In this document: piece after piece, positions 8,911 to 19,967 of the stretch | Layout of the letters: each line of letters begins with the position of its first letter | Position numbering within the stretch: position 1 is the stretch's first letter | Origin: Branchiostoma lanceolatum | Lineage: Eukaryota > Chordata > Leptocardii > Amphioxiformes > Branchiostomatidae | Reading direction: 5' to 3' | DNA length: 64,000 nt | Assembly: GCF_035083965.1 (NCBI RefSeq) | Contig: NC_089730.1 | Span: 21,530,027 to 21,594,026, forward strand | The notes under the pieces: model-generated | What the model saw: the letters and a program-made list of their open reading frames with translations, nothing else | Database searches by the model: none | What the model was told of the DNA's origin: nothing | Made by a program: the position numbers and the translations under genes

Positions 8911-11900
8911 ATGGGTTTGATTCTCAGCTACATTTGGAGGACTGATGAGGAGGAGCAGGATGCTGAGGAGGAGGACGGTCCATGGAGTCTGCAGGAACTG
9001 AGGGAGAAATGTCGTCAAACATCAGATGGGCTGATCGAACTGGACCTTCAAAACTGTGGCCTTGCGTCTCTTCCCTCCGCAGTCTTCAGACTTAAAGATG
9101 TTCAAATCCTGAACATATCCTGGAACAAAATAACCCATCTAGGGACAGGTATAAGTGCTCTCAGGCAGCTACAAGTCCTACGTGTTGAACACAACCAGCT
9201 GGGCTCTTTACCCGCGGAACTAGCAGACTGCCCAGACCTCGCTGAGCTGCACGCCGGGTGGAACAACCTGTCATGTCTACCTGCGAGGTTCAGGAGAATG
9301 GCGAACTTGAGGGCTCTCAGTCTCTACAGCAATGACTTCAAGTCCCTTCCGGACTCCGTACCTCTCATGACAAGCTTGGAATATGCCGACTTCGAACACA
9401 ACAGTCTTAAAGGACTGCCTACGTCAATGTCGAGGAGCAAGGTCAAGGTCCTAAAGCTAGGCATGAATCAGTTTCAGCATGTTCCCCTTGTACTTGTGTC
9501 GATGCCTTCATTGGAAAAACTCGACATGTCCAGCAACCAGGTCTCCTCTCTCACTGACGTCATAGGCAGCATGCCGCAGGTCCGATCCCTGAATTTCGCC
9601 CGTAATCGTATCCAAGACCTTCCCCAAACTGTCTGTGAGCTTTCGTTTGTAGAAGAGCTGAACTTCTTCCAGAACAAAATCGCGAAGCTCCCCCCGGGTC
9701 TAAGTCATCTGACCAGACTACGGTCTGTGAACTTTGAAGGAAATTCCTTGTCAACTTTTCCTTCAGAGGTATGCGCTATTACTTCCTTAGAAGAAGTAAA
9801 CTTTAACAACAATCACATAGAGTTTCTCCCTGTGCATATCAGCAACCTAAAACGTCTCAAGGCACTACGTCTCTCCAACAACAAAATCCCATCCCTCCCC
9901 AACTCCATCTGTGAGCTAGTGGAACTGGAAACTTTGACCCTCATGGGGAACAAGCTGACAGAACTTCCGCTGATGTTCGACTCTTTGAGGAACCTACAAC
10001 ATCGGAGCATCGACAGCGGCCTGGACCTTTTCAACAACGAGATGCAGATGCCGCCTCGGCACGTCTGCGACAGCGGCGTGGAGTCCGTGTTCCAGTACCT
10101 CCGGGAGATCCGTCGCACGAAACCCATCGAGGTCAGCAGGCGGAAGATCTTAGTCTTCGGAGAATCGGGTGCTGGGAAGACGAGCATGATCCACGCGATG
10201 CTGCACGGAAGGTTTGTTTGTTTGTTTGCTTTTTTTTTTAAACCTTTTTTATTCATTATAAGCTCAAATCGGCACGCAGGCCACTTTTCATTGAGGTCAT
10301 GAGGGAAGAGGTAAGGGTCGGATACAATATAACAGAGATACACAGTCACTTGAGTCCTAATAACTCTATCAACATATATCATTACATATTTATGGTACAA
10401 CAATATGAAATTGCTACAACATACAACATATATAGGTCCAGGCTGGCGCTGCCTGACGAGCAGACTCACGTCTTGGAGCAGCACATGTGGGTGGTGGAGG
10501 GGGAGAGGTTCCAGGTCAACGACTTCGGCGGGCAGCAGATGTACCACGTCACTAACCAACTGTTCTTCACGAGGAGGGCCGTGAACGTGTTGGCGGTGGA
10601 TATAAACAGGTACGAGTCAAAGACTTATAACAAAGACTCATAACTGAGAGATAGTTGCGTACTTAGCCTTCAATTTTACCCTGTGAATTGTCGTATGTTG
10701 CTATGTACTCTTTTGAGGAATTATTGTGGAAGATGTTAAGATAAGCCTAGTTGTTTTAAGCTATATTGAAATGTAACGAAAGAAATGTAATGTGTCTCGC
10801 AATTCAGCATTATGGCTGCTAAGAGTGCAACAAATAAACCAGTCTTATTTTATCTCATTATTATATAGGTACAGCGCGTCCCGATACAACAGGGACATCG
10901 GAGACTGGCTGCAGGCGGTGACCGCCCAGGTACCGGACGCCGTCCTGCTGATCGTGGGAACGCACAGCGACCTGTGTTCCGCTGAAGAAATCCAAAAGAA
11001 AAGGGAGGAAATCCTGGCAACAATGCGACAAAGGGAAACTGCCATCATCGAAGACATCAAGGAAGAGCTCTTCAAAATGAAGGAGGCACTAGCTGGTGAG
11101 AGGCACGGACTTTTCGCTGGTCACAACAGGTATTCGGGCATGAGCGCAGAAGAACGTGCCGAATGCCACACTCTTTTGCAGCATAGACTAACATCCCGAC
11201 CAGTCCTGCCACAGGAGATGGTAGTAGTAAGCTCTGCCGACAGTTTAGACGGCATCCCCTTGTTGGTCCACACCGTACTGCAGGTCACACAGAATAAGCA
11301 GCTCTTCCCTATGACGGTCGTGCCCGAGTCGTGGGCAGATCTGGAGAGGAAGCTAACAGAGGCCAGAAACCGCCCCGACCATTTCCTTACATACGAGCAG
11401 GTTGCACGGATGGCGGGAGATATCGGTCTGACTGAAGAGAGGCTGATCCCTGCCCTGAGGTACTTGCACCTTGTCGGTGAAATCCTGTGGTACGAGGACA
11501 ACGCGATGTTAAAGGACTACATCTTCCACAAACCCTCCGACCTGATTGACATTTTCAATGCGATCTTTCGGCACGACATCGAACAGTTTCTGACGTACGC
11601 GAACGAGGTCTTCAAGAGGGTCGGACACATGACGAAACAACAGTTCCGGCTGGTCAAATCCCGCTTTCTGAAGGGAGGGCAGATGTCCGTGGGTCTCCTG
11701 AGGTGTTTTCTGTCGGGCGTGTGTGAGGACCACAGGAACCTGTCTGTAGTCGTGAGTCTGCTGAAGAATTTCTGCATTTGTTGTAGTTAGTCTATTGAGA
11801 TGTGTACGCATCTACAAGGACATGTTTACTGTTGAATCAAGAAGGTTTTATATTATATATGAATGAATACAGGACTAATACATTGGTTGAATACAGAACT

Positions 11901-14402
11901 AAAAGCCCTATTGGTCATGATATCATATTTCGTCGCCTCAATTCGTGTTTAACAAGAATTATGATCTCAAAAATTTGAAAATATAGGAATCTTGTTTTTT
12001 TTGCCCGCCTTGTTTTTTTGGGTCTATCTCATTAATTTGGAGTCTGCGGAGGATGTCATCCATAAAGTTTACTTCCTGTGGCCTTACAGGACCACCGCAG
12101 CCTGTCTGTCGTCGTGAGTCTTCTGAAGAAGTTCGAGCTGTGCTATCAGCTGCCGGATTCCGAGGCTACCCCGGGGCTGACGGGCCCCTCCGCGCTGCTG
12201 TTCCTGCCCTGGTACCTGTCCTACAGGGAGCCGTCCAACCTCCACAAGATGTGGTCGCCTACTGTCCCAGAGAACTACAGTCAGGTAAGGAACTCTACCG
12301 GTACAACTTTTTATTATGGTTATCTTCCAGGAACTCTCTATGGTGGTTATCTTCCAGATTTTTGCCTGTTTAAACGTGATTCTTTTTGTTTCTTCTGCTG
12401 TTTGTTTGTTTCTTTGTTTCTTTGTTTGTCGGTCGGTCGGTCTGTTAGATGTATGTATGTATGTATTTATGTATGTATTTATGTATGGATGTATGTATGT
12501 ATGGATATATGGTTGGTTGGTTGGTTGGTTGGTTGGTTGGTTGGTTGGTTGGTTGGTTGGTTGGTCGGTCGGTCGGACAACAGTACAAGTTGCTTAGTGA
12601 TTGAATTATTCTTTTTTGCAGGCTATGGCAAATATCATGATTATTGTAGACCAAAGCTAACAAATCTGGCCTCCAAGCTATGATTATTTTGACTGGCTTT
12701 AGTTTTGGAGAAAAGCATTCTAATTGTTCATTGAGCTAAAACTAGTTCGAAACCACTCCATGATTCCATCCCCTCCCCCCAGCTGCATGTGGTGTACCAG
12801 TTCCCCAGCGTGAGCCCCTGCGGCCTGTTTGAGCGGATGTTGGTTCGGCTGCAGCGGCACGTCACCAGGAGGGAGGACTGGCGGGACGGGGTGGTGGCCA
12901 ACATCCGGAACTAGACCGTGCTGCTCAGGAGGACAGCGGGGAGCGAGGGCTGCGAACTCAACCTGTATGTACGCGGAGAACAGGTTCGTGTCTTCAAGAA
13001 TGCTATTTTAATCAACTAAACAGTATCTTATTAGTATACAATAGGTTCCGATTGTAATCCTGCTATATGCATAATTACGGTGCTGGTCGCTTCAAATTTA
13101 CCGAGTTAAAAATACTTTGAGTCTGTACCAAAGGCTAGTGTTTTATATGTCAAACGTAACTGTCATGTAGGACAATGCAATAGCCGCCTTAACGAGACTT
13201 AAGAAAGGTACTTGCAATGTTCTGATGAAGTTTAACCTTTCCTGTATATATATCCACATATAAGATGTCAAACTGTAGTTTTCACGACGACTTAGAATTT
13301 TTCTAGCTTTTAAAAACGGCAGTTTGATCCCTTATATGTGGCATATCTTAATGTCAGGAACGTCTTACTTCTAACGGTAACGGAGATTACAAAATGTGTA
13401 CATCTGAATGAGAACGAACGATAAGACAATGAGACTTGTGAGTGGTGCTTGTATAACTCATAAAGTAAAACCTTCTCTCTCCCGCAGCTGACGGCCGTGT
13501 GGACCGTCCTCCTCCTCCTGCACGCCGAGATGAAGTCGCTCCTGTCCCAGTGGCCAGGTGTGCGCCACCAGGTGTTCCTGGTCTGCGGCCACTGCGCCCG
13601 CCTGGACCGGCCCGAGCCGCACGTCTTCTTCGGGGAGGTGCTGGACAGGCCCCGCCCGCCCGCCGTCACCAGGCTGCCCTGCCCGAACGCGGACGACGAG
13701 GAAGTTGTGGACGTGGCCGAGGTGTATCCACCGCCTGAAGGTTAGCTATAGACAGCACATGTGTAATCTGATGGCTAAAATCTCTGTGATGTAGGTATAC
13801 TTATCATGTGTAAAATAAGTGTTCCGAATATCTCTTACTAGCTGTTTCAGCATTGAGAGTCTTACAGCGTACCACTGGGTTTTCCTCTAGCTCACATCAT
13901 TACACATAAGCTTTCCAAATACCAGTCTCAAAGTCCTTCTAGAGCAACTTTAAAGAACGTTCCTTATACTAGTTTACTCCTGTAGTATGGTAGCTGATCC
14001 TGGAATGTTCCATTGTCCTCAGCTTTGGAGGGGGTTCTAGATCTGTTGGAGGGGGACCTGAGGACCGCTCTGATGGAGGTTGCCCAGCAACTCGGCCGGG
14101 AGGACTGGCGCATGATGGGGCGGGTCCTCCAGCTGACTGAGCCAGACTTGGAGGAAATTCAAGTTAGGCCTTTGATGATCTTTGATCATCATATAACTTG
14201 TCGCAGTTGATCTTTGATTATAATTAGCAACTAGTATTGACGAAATTCCTTAAGACATTGAGGTGGCTTACTTACTAATTACAACTGAAGGGCATTTTCA
14301 TTAAGATTATAGATATTTGCAATAAAAACAGATAAACAGATTTGGATCAATTCAGCTGAAGGGGTCAAGGAAGGAAAAAAAACTGGATTGAGGGACGCTG
14401 CG

Positions 14403-14478
<76 letters not shown>

Positions 14479-15100
14479 CGCAGCGTATATGTATATATAT
14501 AGATTGCTAATGAAAAGGAAGCTCTACCGAGCCATCAATCTTTGGAATACATTACCATCTAACATCAAATCATTGACAGTCCCATATCACTTTAAGAAGG
14601 CCATCTACCAGTTTGTCACCTATTATTCGTAAGTTAAGATAGCAATCTGTATTTGTTATGATTATGTATATAACGTTATGTCCTTTTAATCTTGTACTGT
14701 ATATATGTCTGTGTTTGTATACTTTTTGTGTTGAACCCTGGAAGAATAGTCGACTAAAGGGTATCGAAATAAACCAATAAACCAAAAAAAAGGAAGGCAG
14801 CATTGAAACATCACACGCGTACGAGTGTTGAAAATCATCCTAGTTCAAAGCCATATATATTGGAATAGCCCATTCATATATATTGGAATAGCCCATTCAG
14901 TTCAGTGCGTTTATTTTCTCTCATTTCGACAGCATGATTTCCAGACACTCAGGGAGATGAAGTTCCAGATGCTGTTGTCATGGAAACGGAAGGCAGGAGA
15001 AGACGCTACGCTGCACGCACTGAAGGAGGCGCTGGAAGATGATGAAGTTGGAAGAAAAGACATCGCTGACTTCCTTGCTGATAAATACTGCTATAGATAG
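8911..15100 (+). CDS. ROCO-family LRR-ROC-COR-Death protein (MFHAS1-like), with an in-frame stop
   Basis: Eight exons: 8911-10211, 10436-10609, 10869-11718, 12090-12284, 12783-12983, 13488-13740, 14023-14162 and 14933-15100. All have GT-AG ends, and together they give 1,094 codons in one frame. Residues 40-385 hold about 14 leucine-rich repeats of some 23 residues. The ROC GTPase has P-loop GESGAGKTS (417-425), DFGGQ (463-467) and THSD (523-526). COR follows (about 600-990), then a death domain (about 1008-1090, with LGREDW). ROCO proteins are GTP-regulated scaffolds, and the death domain suggests innate-immune or apoptotic signalling in the cytosol. The start MGLILSYIW fits possible myristoylation. 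Codon 884 (12912-12914) is TAG, which would remove part of COR and the death domain. A null allele, a pseudogene in progress or a base error are all possible. The exon 3 donor is uncertain (11719 or 11752, both phase 0). Confidence 0.85.
10212..10435 (-). mobile_element. Antisense LINE 3' end forming ROCO intron 1
   Basis: From GTTTGTTTGC just inside the donor to ACAACATA five bases before the acceptor AG, the intron is the reverse complement of the LINE 3' UTR at 33120-33340. Shared segments include GACCTCAATGAAAAG, GGACTCAAATGACTG and ATGTAATGATATATGTTG, read on the other strand. AGGT occurs at both intron edges (10210-10213 and 10434-10437). The copy is 5'-truncated and has no coding part. 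Confidence 0.8.
11728..11772 (+). repeat. Extra copy of the exon 4 start, fused to exon 3
   Basis: It encodes [15 protein letters not shown] directly after exon 3, while exon 4 (12090-12134) encodes [15 protein letters not shown]. The two segments are 362 bases apart and differ at only a few sites. The copy contains a strong internal donor, GTC|GTGAGT at 11752. It is either intronic debris from a tandem duplication or the real end of exon 3. Confidence 0.75.
12426..12575 (+). repeat. GTCG/ATGT/GGTT tetranucleotide repeats in ROCO intron 4
   Basis: The order is short (GGTC)n, interrupted (ATGT)n from about 12450, then (GGTT)n from about 12511 to 12563, and (GGTC)n again. Frames read through it give WLVG-type repeats that are not protein. 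Confidence 0.9.
14397..14484. repeat. AT microsatellite capped by an inverted repeat
   Basis: About 70 bases of alternating AT are enclosed by GCTGCGATACATAT and ATATGTATCGCAGC. The whole 88 bases form one palindrome in ROCO intron 7, able to extrude as a cruciform. Confidence 0.85.
14509..14792 (+). mobile_element. 5'-truncated LINE end (RT C-terminal tail plus 3' UTR)
   Basis: Codons from 14509 read the motif [14 protein letters not shown] followed by FKKAIYQF and a stop at 14630-14632. W-N-x-L-P followed by F-K-x is the usual C-terminal signature of CR1/Jockey-like reverse transcriptase ORFs. About 160 bases of 3' UTR follow, ending in AATAAACC repeats and an A-run. It lies in ROCO intron 7 and differs from the LINE family in intron 1. 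Confidence 0.65.
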
Positions 15101-16227
15101 GGAAAGCAGGGTGAAGAGCAGATTATTTTTTAAAAGTGCCAAAATCAATTAACTTGCCGGCTGTGTATGAAATTCAAAATCATTGCAGGATGTTGGACCT
15201 GCACTGGCGTTGTTTAATTTTTTACCTCTATAAATACTTTAATGATTTGAAATGTTTTAAACTGCAATATCTTCAGATGAGACAGAGACCTCCTGGTTCG
15301 TCTTGATGTGCCCGAACTGGTATTCAGTTGTTTGGTTGACAAGTTATGCTACGGTCACAATTGGAAAAAGGGGCTCCGCCGGGTTGTTTACGGGCCTATT
15401 ATTTCACTTTCGGGCTTGACCCCTACGTGGCCTCGTGGGACACCCTGCTGCGGCTACCATGTTTTTTTGGGAACGGCGCAATTCTGACCGTAGCATTAGT
15501 TTGTCACTACAATAGTGAAAGATATGAAAGAAAACTGCCACTATAGGGAAATAGCTATATGGCATTACAACAATAGTCCTGGCCATCCACTAGTAATTGA
15601 ATTCATGTAGACTGGACTGTGACTCATGCAAATTTGTCAGAAAATTGAGAATATTGTTCAGAACGTGTGATGTCAGTAAGAAATAGCATGATATCATTCT
15701 CATCTGCATGCCTTATAGCCACCCTGATATCCGTGAGCTGACAATTCAACAAACAAAAAACTGATATACAGACACCCTGGGTTTGATGTCTCTGCTTGAT
15801 TCCTTTTCTCACTGTGCACTACTGGATTAATAGGGAATCGTTTGACTTATATTTAGGTCCAGACCCGTTAAAGTTTTTTTGTTTGTTTAGTGGAAGACAA
15901 AACGCCCCCAGGTTTCAGCGTGTGTGCAGTGTGCCTAGAGAACCAGTTACTGACTGTTTGAATCCTTAAGTCCGCACATTTCACTGTATGGGTAATACAT
16001 GGTATCAAAGTTGTTGCAGTGCCTGTAAGAACCACTTGGTGGTGCTTCTGAGTGGTCTTGGAAGGGTAGATTTAAAAAAAATAAATATCATCATTATTTG
16101 AAAAGGCAAGTGACACTGCACATGCTATTGTAGTTTTAGTGTCCTGCATATACCCCAGGCACGACAAAAAAACATTGCATTGAGTATTTTCTTTTATTTC
16201 AAACTACTAAGCTAATGTAAACTGTAA
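15101..16227 (+). other. ROCO 3' flank, no further gene seen
   Basis: It probably contains the ROCO 3' UTR. The open frame at 15346-15546 shows no domain, and I leave it uncalled. Confidence 0.4.
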
Positions 16228-16402
16228 TACTGTAAATGCAGAAATGTTCGCGGTGGTTTTATGTTTCACCGTGAACACTTTTGTCCAATACTGTAGCAGC
16301 ATGTGACTATAGCACTGCATCCAAGCTTAAAATCACCACGAACACCCCATTTTTGCCTTAGCACGAAATGAAAACCATGCAAACTTAAATGCATTTACAG
16401 TA
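16228..16402. mobile_element. 175-bp MITE with TACTGTAAATGCA termini
   Basis: The ends TACTGTAAATGCA and TGCATTTACAGTA are perfect inverted repeats. Inner segments (TTCGCGGTGGTTTTATG near the left, ACCACGAACA near the right) also pair partly. The TA ends fit a Tc1/mariner-type MITE. Confidence 0.75.
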
Positions 16403-16471
16403 ACAATGATTTTGACAGATATGTATATGTATATGTATGTCACAGTAGAGATGGCGATTCAGGACAGTCCT

Positions 16472-16527
16472 AGGACAGATCGCGATCGCCGTTTGTCCTA
16501 GGACAGACGGCGATCGTGATCTGTCCT
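16472..16527. repeat. Head-to-head 28-bp inverted repeats rich in CGATCG
   Basis: AGGACAGATCGCGATCGCC... (16472-16499) is followed without a spacer by its near reverse complement (16500-16527). More copies of CTGTCCTAGGACA and GGCGAT follow to about 16635. It is highly palindromic and non-coding. Confidence 0.75.
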
Positions 16528-16709
16528 AGCACAATCGCCGATTCTACTAGTAGCGATTGTGATCGCAATCTGTCCTAGGACAAACGGCGATTCTACTTGG
16601 ACAACTTCTGCGTTTGTGATCTGTCCTAGAACAATCGCTAGTAGGTCATGTGATAAGGTATCAAAGTTATTTTCCAAGAACTTTCTCTGCTGCTGGATAT
16701 CATCAGTGG

Positions 16710-18665
16710 TCAGTTGTAAGGGTTTTCATCTGTATGTTTTCTCTTCATATGTGCAGATAGGTTAGACCTGTCAGCCGTCCTGTACTCACACTCCACACAC
16801 ATGTAGGGTTTGTCTCCTGTGTGCTGAGCCATGTGTCGGTCCAAGTTGCATTTCTGTGCAGAAGAATAGTCGCACTGGTTGCACTTGTACGGTCTCTCAC
16901 CTGTATGCTTTCTCATATGTTCGGATAGGGAAATACTGTAAGCCGTCCTGTAACCACACTTCCCACACATGTATGGTTTTTCCCCTGTGTGCTCAGTCAT
17001 GTGTTGGTCCAATTTGACTTTCTTTGCAGCAGAATAGTCGCACTGGTCACACTTGTACGGTCTCTCACCTGTATGCTTTCTCATATGTACAGTTAGGTTA
17101 GACTTGTAATTCGTCCTGTAACCACACTCCCCACACATGTAGGGTTTGTCTCCAATGTGTTTAGCCATGTGTCGGTCTAAAAACGACTTACATACAGCAG
17201 AATAGTCGCACTGGTCACATTTGTATGGTTTCTCACCTGTGTGTTTTCTCATATGTTCGGTTAGATTAGACCTGTGGGCCGTCCTGTACCCGCATTCCCC
17301 ACACGTGTAGGGTTTGTCTCCAGTGTGTTTAGCCATGACGTGTTGGTCCAAAGTACCTTTCTGTGCAGCAGAATAGTTACACTGGTCACATTTATACGGT
17401 CTCTCACCAGTATGTTTTCTCATATGTTCGGTTAGGTGAGACCTGCTGACCGTTCCGTATCCACACTCTTTGCACATGTAGGGTTTGTCTCCAGTGTGTT
17501 TAAACATGTGTTTGTCTAAATTCCTCTTATGTGCAGCAGAATAGTCGCACTGGTTGCACTTGTACGGTCTCTCACCTGTATGCTTTCTCATATGTTCGGA
17601 TAGGGAAATACTGTAAGCCGTCCTGTAACCACACTTCCCACACATGTATGGTTTTTCCCCTGTGTGCTCAGTCATGTGTTGGTCCAATTTGACTTTCTTT
17701 GCAGCAGAATAGTCGCACTGGTCACACTTGTACGGTCTCTCACCTGTATGCTTTCTCATATGTACAGTTAGGTTAGACTTGTAATTCGTCCTGTAACCAC
17801 ACTCCCCACACATGTAGGGTTTGTCTCCAATGTGTTTAGCCATGTGTCGGTCTAAAAACGACTTACATACAGCAGAATAGTCGCACTGGTCACATTTGTA
17901 TGGTTTCTCACCTGTGTGTTTTCTCATATGTTCGGTTAGATTAGACCTGTGGGCCGTCCTGTACCCGCATTCCCCACACGTGTAGGGTTTGTCTCCAGTG
18001 TGTTTAGCCATGACGTGTTGGTCCAAAGTACCTTTCTGTGCAGCAGAATAGTTACACTGGTCACATTTATACGGTCTCTCACCAGTATGTTTTCTCATAT
18101 GTTCGGTTAGGTGAGACCTGCTGACCGTTCCGTATCCACACTCTTTGCACATGTAGGGTTTGTCTCCAGTGTGTTTAAACATGTGTTTGTCTAAATTCCT
18201 CTTATGTGCAGCAGAATAGTCGCACTGGTCACACTTGAAGGGTTTGTCTCCAATGTGTTTAGCCATGTGTCGGTCTAAAGATGACTTACTTACAGCAGAA
18301 TAGTCACACTGGTCACATTTGTACGGTCTCTCACCAGTGTGTTTTCTCATGTGCATAGCAAGTTTAGATATACTAGGTGCCCTGTACCCGCACTCACCAC
18401 ATACACGTAGGTTGGGTGTTTTTACAGCATCTTGTGCTTTGGGCGAGGCCTTCTGTTCTGTTTTGACCTGTGCCAGTTGACATGATGAGGGTTCCATGTC
18501 CGGCGTGGCGGATTTGACGATGCCGGTGTCCTCGTGTAGCGTTTCCTTTCTCTTGTCGTTCTGTCTTCCCGTTTCTGCTGCCGGGTCCTCTCTGTTTACA
18601 GTCTCGTTCCCAGGGGGTCCAGCAGACGTCTCGTCAGCAGAAAGCCCGAAGCTTGGTCCGTCCAT
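16710..18665 (-). CDS. ZF1: C2H2 zinc-finger protein, 20 fingers
   Basis: 651 residues, probably a nuclear DNA-binding factor. Residues 1-85 are a charged, low-complexity tail (MDGPSFGLSADETSAG...) with the SUMO-type motif VKTE. Then come 20 fingers of C-x2-C-x12-H-x3-H form joined by HTGE/DKP linkers. Finger types YKCDQCDYSAA and YMCGECGYRT alternate. The large residue normally found in the C-x3-F position is Ala or Thr, with a Tyr two positions earlier, as in REST- or CTCF-type fingers. Fingers 3-10 are repeated as fingers 11-18. The ATG lies 9 bases inside the exon after a TTTAG acceptor. The upstream 5' exon is at 19306. Target and role are unknown. Confidence 0.9.
   Translation of the reverse strand: MDGPSFGLSADETSAGPPGNETVNREDPAAETGRQNDKRKETLHEDTGIVKSATPDMEPSSCQLAQVKTEQKASPKAQDAVKTPNLRVCGECGYRAPSISKLAMHMRKHTGERPYKCDQCDYSAVSKSSLDRHMAKHIGDKPFKCDQCDYSAAHKRNLDKHMFKHTGDKPYMCKECGYGTVSRSHLTEHMRKHTGERPYKCDQCNYSAAQKGTLDQHVMAKHTGDKPYTCGECGYRTAHRSNLTEHMRKHTGEKPYKCDQCDYSAVCKSFLDRHMAKHIGDKPYMCGECGYRTNYKSNLTVHMRKHTGERPYKCDQCDYSAAKKVKLDQHMTEHTGEKPYMCGKCGYRTAYSISLSEHMRKHTGERPYKCNQCDYSAAHKRNLDKHMFKHTGDKPYMCKECGYGTVSRSHLTEHMRKHTGERPYKCDQCNYSAAQKGTLDQHVMAKHTGDKPYTCGECGYRTAHRSNLTEHMRKHTGEKPYKCDQCDYSAVCKSFLDRHMAKHIGDKPYMCGECGYRTNYKSNLTVHMRKHTGERPYKCDQCDYSAAKKVKLDQHMTEHTGEKPYMCGKCGYRTAYSISLSEHMRKHTGERPYKCNQCDYSSAQKCNLDRHMAQHTGDKPYMCVECEYRTADRSNLSAHMKRKHTDENPYN
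16864..18213 (-). repeat. 675-bp in-frame tandem duplication of eight fingers in ZF1
   Basis: 16864-17538 and 17539-18213 appear identical at every place I compared. The period of 675 is eight 84-base fingers plus one extra codon in the HVMAKH finger. This looks like a recent unequal exchange. Confidence 0.85.
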
Positions 18666-18674
18666 TTCTGAGGC

Positions 18675-19967
18675 CTAAAGGAAATTATAAAACGTAGAAA
18701 TACTAGGCGTGACAGGCCGTTCAATGTAATATTACCACCTTCTGCCGCGAAATGTGCCTGGTGTGTTACGACACAGGTCTAGGGTGGTTATACGGGCTAT
18801 ACAGAATAAAGATGATTGACATTTTATATGTTCTATTACATACACTTTTTATAATGCTACTGCTATTTATACAGCACAACAGAAAAATAATTGTTTCTTT
18901 ACAAGGGGGTAATAGTAATCAATTACCTGGAAGAAGGAGGTTTTATATAACTTTAAAAAAAAAAACCTTGCCTGGACCAGAATTATTTATTTGTGAATAG
19001 TGTCTAAAAATCGTTACCTGACTTTACAAGATATTGGTCTTATTTTATGCTATTGTTGGGCGTAAATGTTGGTTTTCAAGAGTCAAACTCACATACATCT
19101 TATCCGTTAGAATCAGATGTGACATCACAGCAGATATCTGCCCAATGGAGAACATTTCACATATATACATGTACCAGTGTGCCCCCCTCCCCCATGTATA
19201 CCTTCATAACACCTAGCATGACTTTTCTCGAAATACACACCCGAGTTCAATTATCTGTTGCAGTAGCGCAACAGAGCGGGTTTTGGTGGTGAACAAAGAT
19301 CTTACCTGTCAGTCAAAATCGTTTATAGTCGATTTAGGGACGAAGTAAGTTGAAAATCGCCTGAGAAAGGAGAGAAATGACACCGCTCGCACGGCTCAAA
19401 ATGGCGGACTAGCGAGGTCAAACAAAGGTCAAAGTTGATGAACCTGATTACCCAGATCTGACCTTTAGTTACAGTGGGACTCGTGTACTACATCAATGTA
19501 ATTAATGTTTACTCTGGATTTATCATATCTATTAAGTGCATTTCACCATAGATAAGAGATACGCTATACATCAAAACGTCTCGCAATGGGAGCAGAAGCT
19601 TATATGTACAAAGGTAGCTGGAAACGGTTTTCAGAAACTTTATTTCGATGGACGTCACAGCGCAATGTTCTATCTACCGTGCCTGCGGTTGTTATAAATC
19701 AGTACAGACTCGCATGACATTCATTTTTCTTTAATTTTCTTTTTCCAGCATATCATTTTTGAAAAACAATTTCTTGCGTTTTTATACGAATTTATGCCAC
19801 CAAAAATGCTTAAAATTTCAATATAAATAGGGTTCGTAATGTAACCATACATTTCATAAGAAATAAAAAATACGTGTACATACGATAATAAGAACGTCAT
19901 GTGATTGCAATTGGCCTCGATTCCCCTTCACTCAAGAAAGAAATCACGCGCAGCTCATTATCAGTAG
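18675..19967 (-). other. ZF1 intron, promoter and spacer
   Basis: The intron runs 18675-19305, the 5' exon/promoter 19306-19431. The remainder is the paralogous spacer shared by the other units (ATTAATGTTTACTCTGGATT, AAAACGTCTCGCAATGGGAG). No other gene was seen. Confidence 0.6.
19306..19431 (-). promoter_or_regulatory. ZF1 5' exon and promoter (YY1 + DR5)
   Basis: The minus-strand exon ends CTGACAG|GTAAG (19306/19305). Upstream are AAAATGGCGG (19398-19407, YY1-type) and AGGTCAAACAAAGGTCA (19415-19431), two AGGTCA half-sites with a 5-base spacer. Confidence 0.65.

Noticed and set aside
9813-10559. 248-codon minus-strand frame over ROCO exons 1-2
   Set aside because: Antisense shadow of LRR and ROC coding sequence.
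12078-12683. Long frame running from ROCO exon 4 into the GGTT repeat
   Set aside because: The exon ends at 12284 with a good GTAAGG donor. WLVG repeats come from the microsatellite.
15346-15546. 66-codon frame after the ROCO gene
   Set aside because: No domain, no splice or promoter support.
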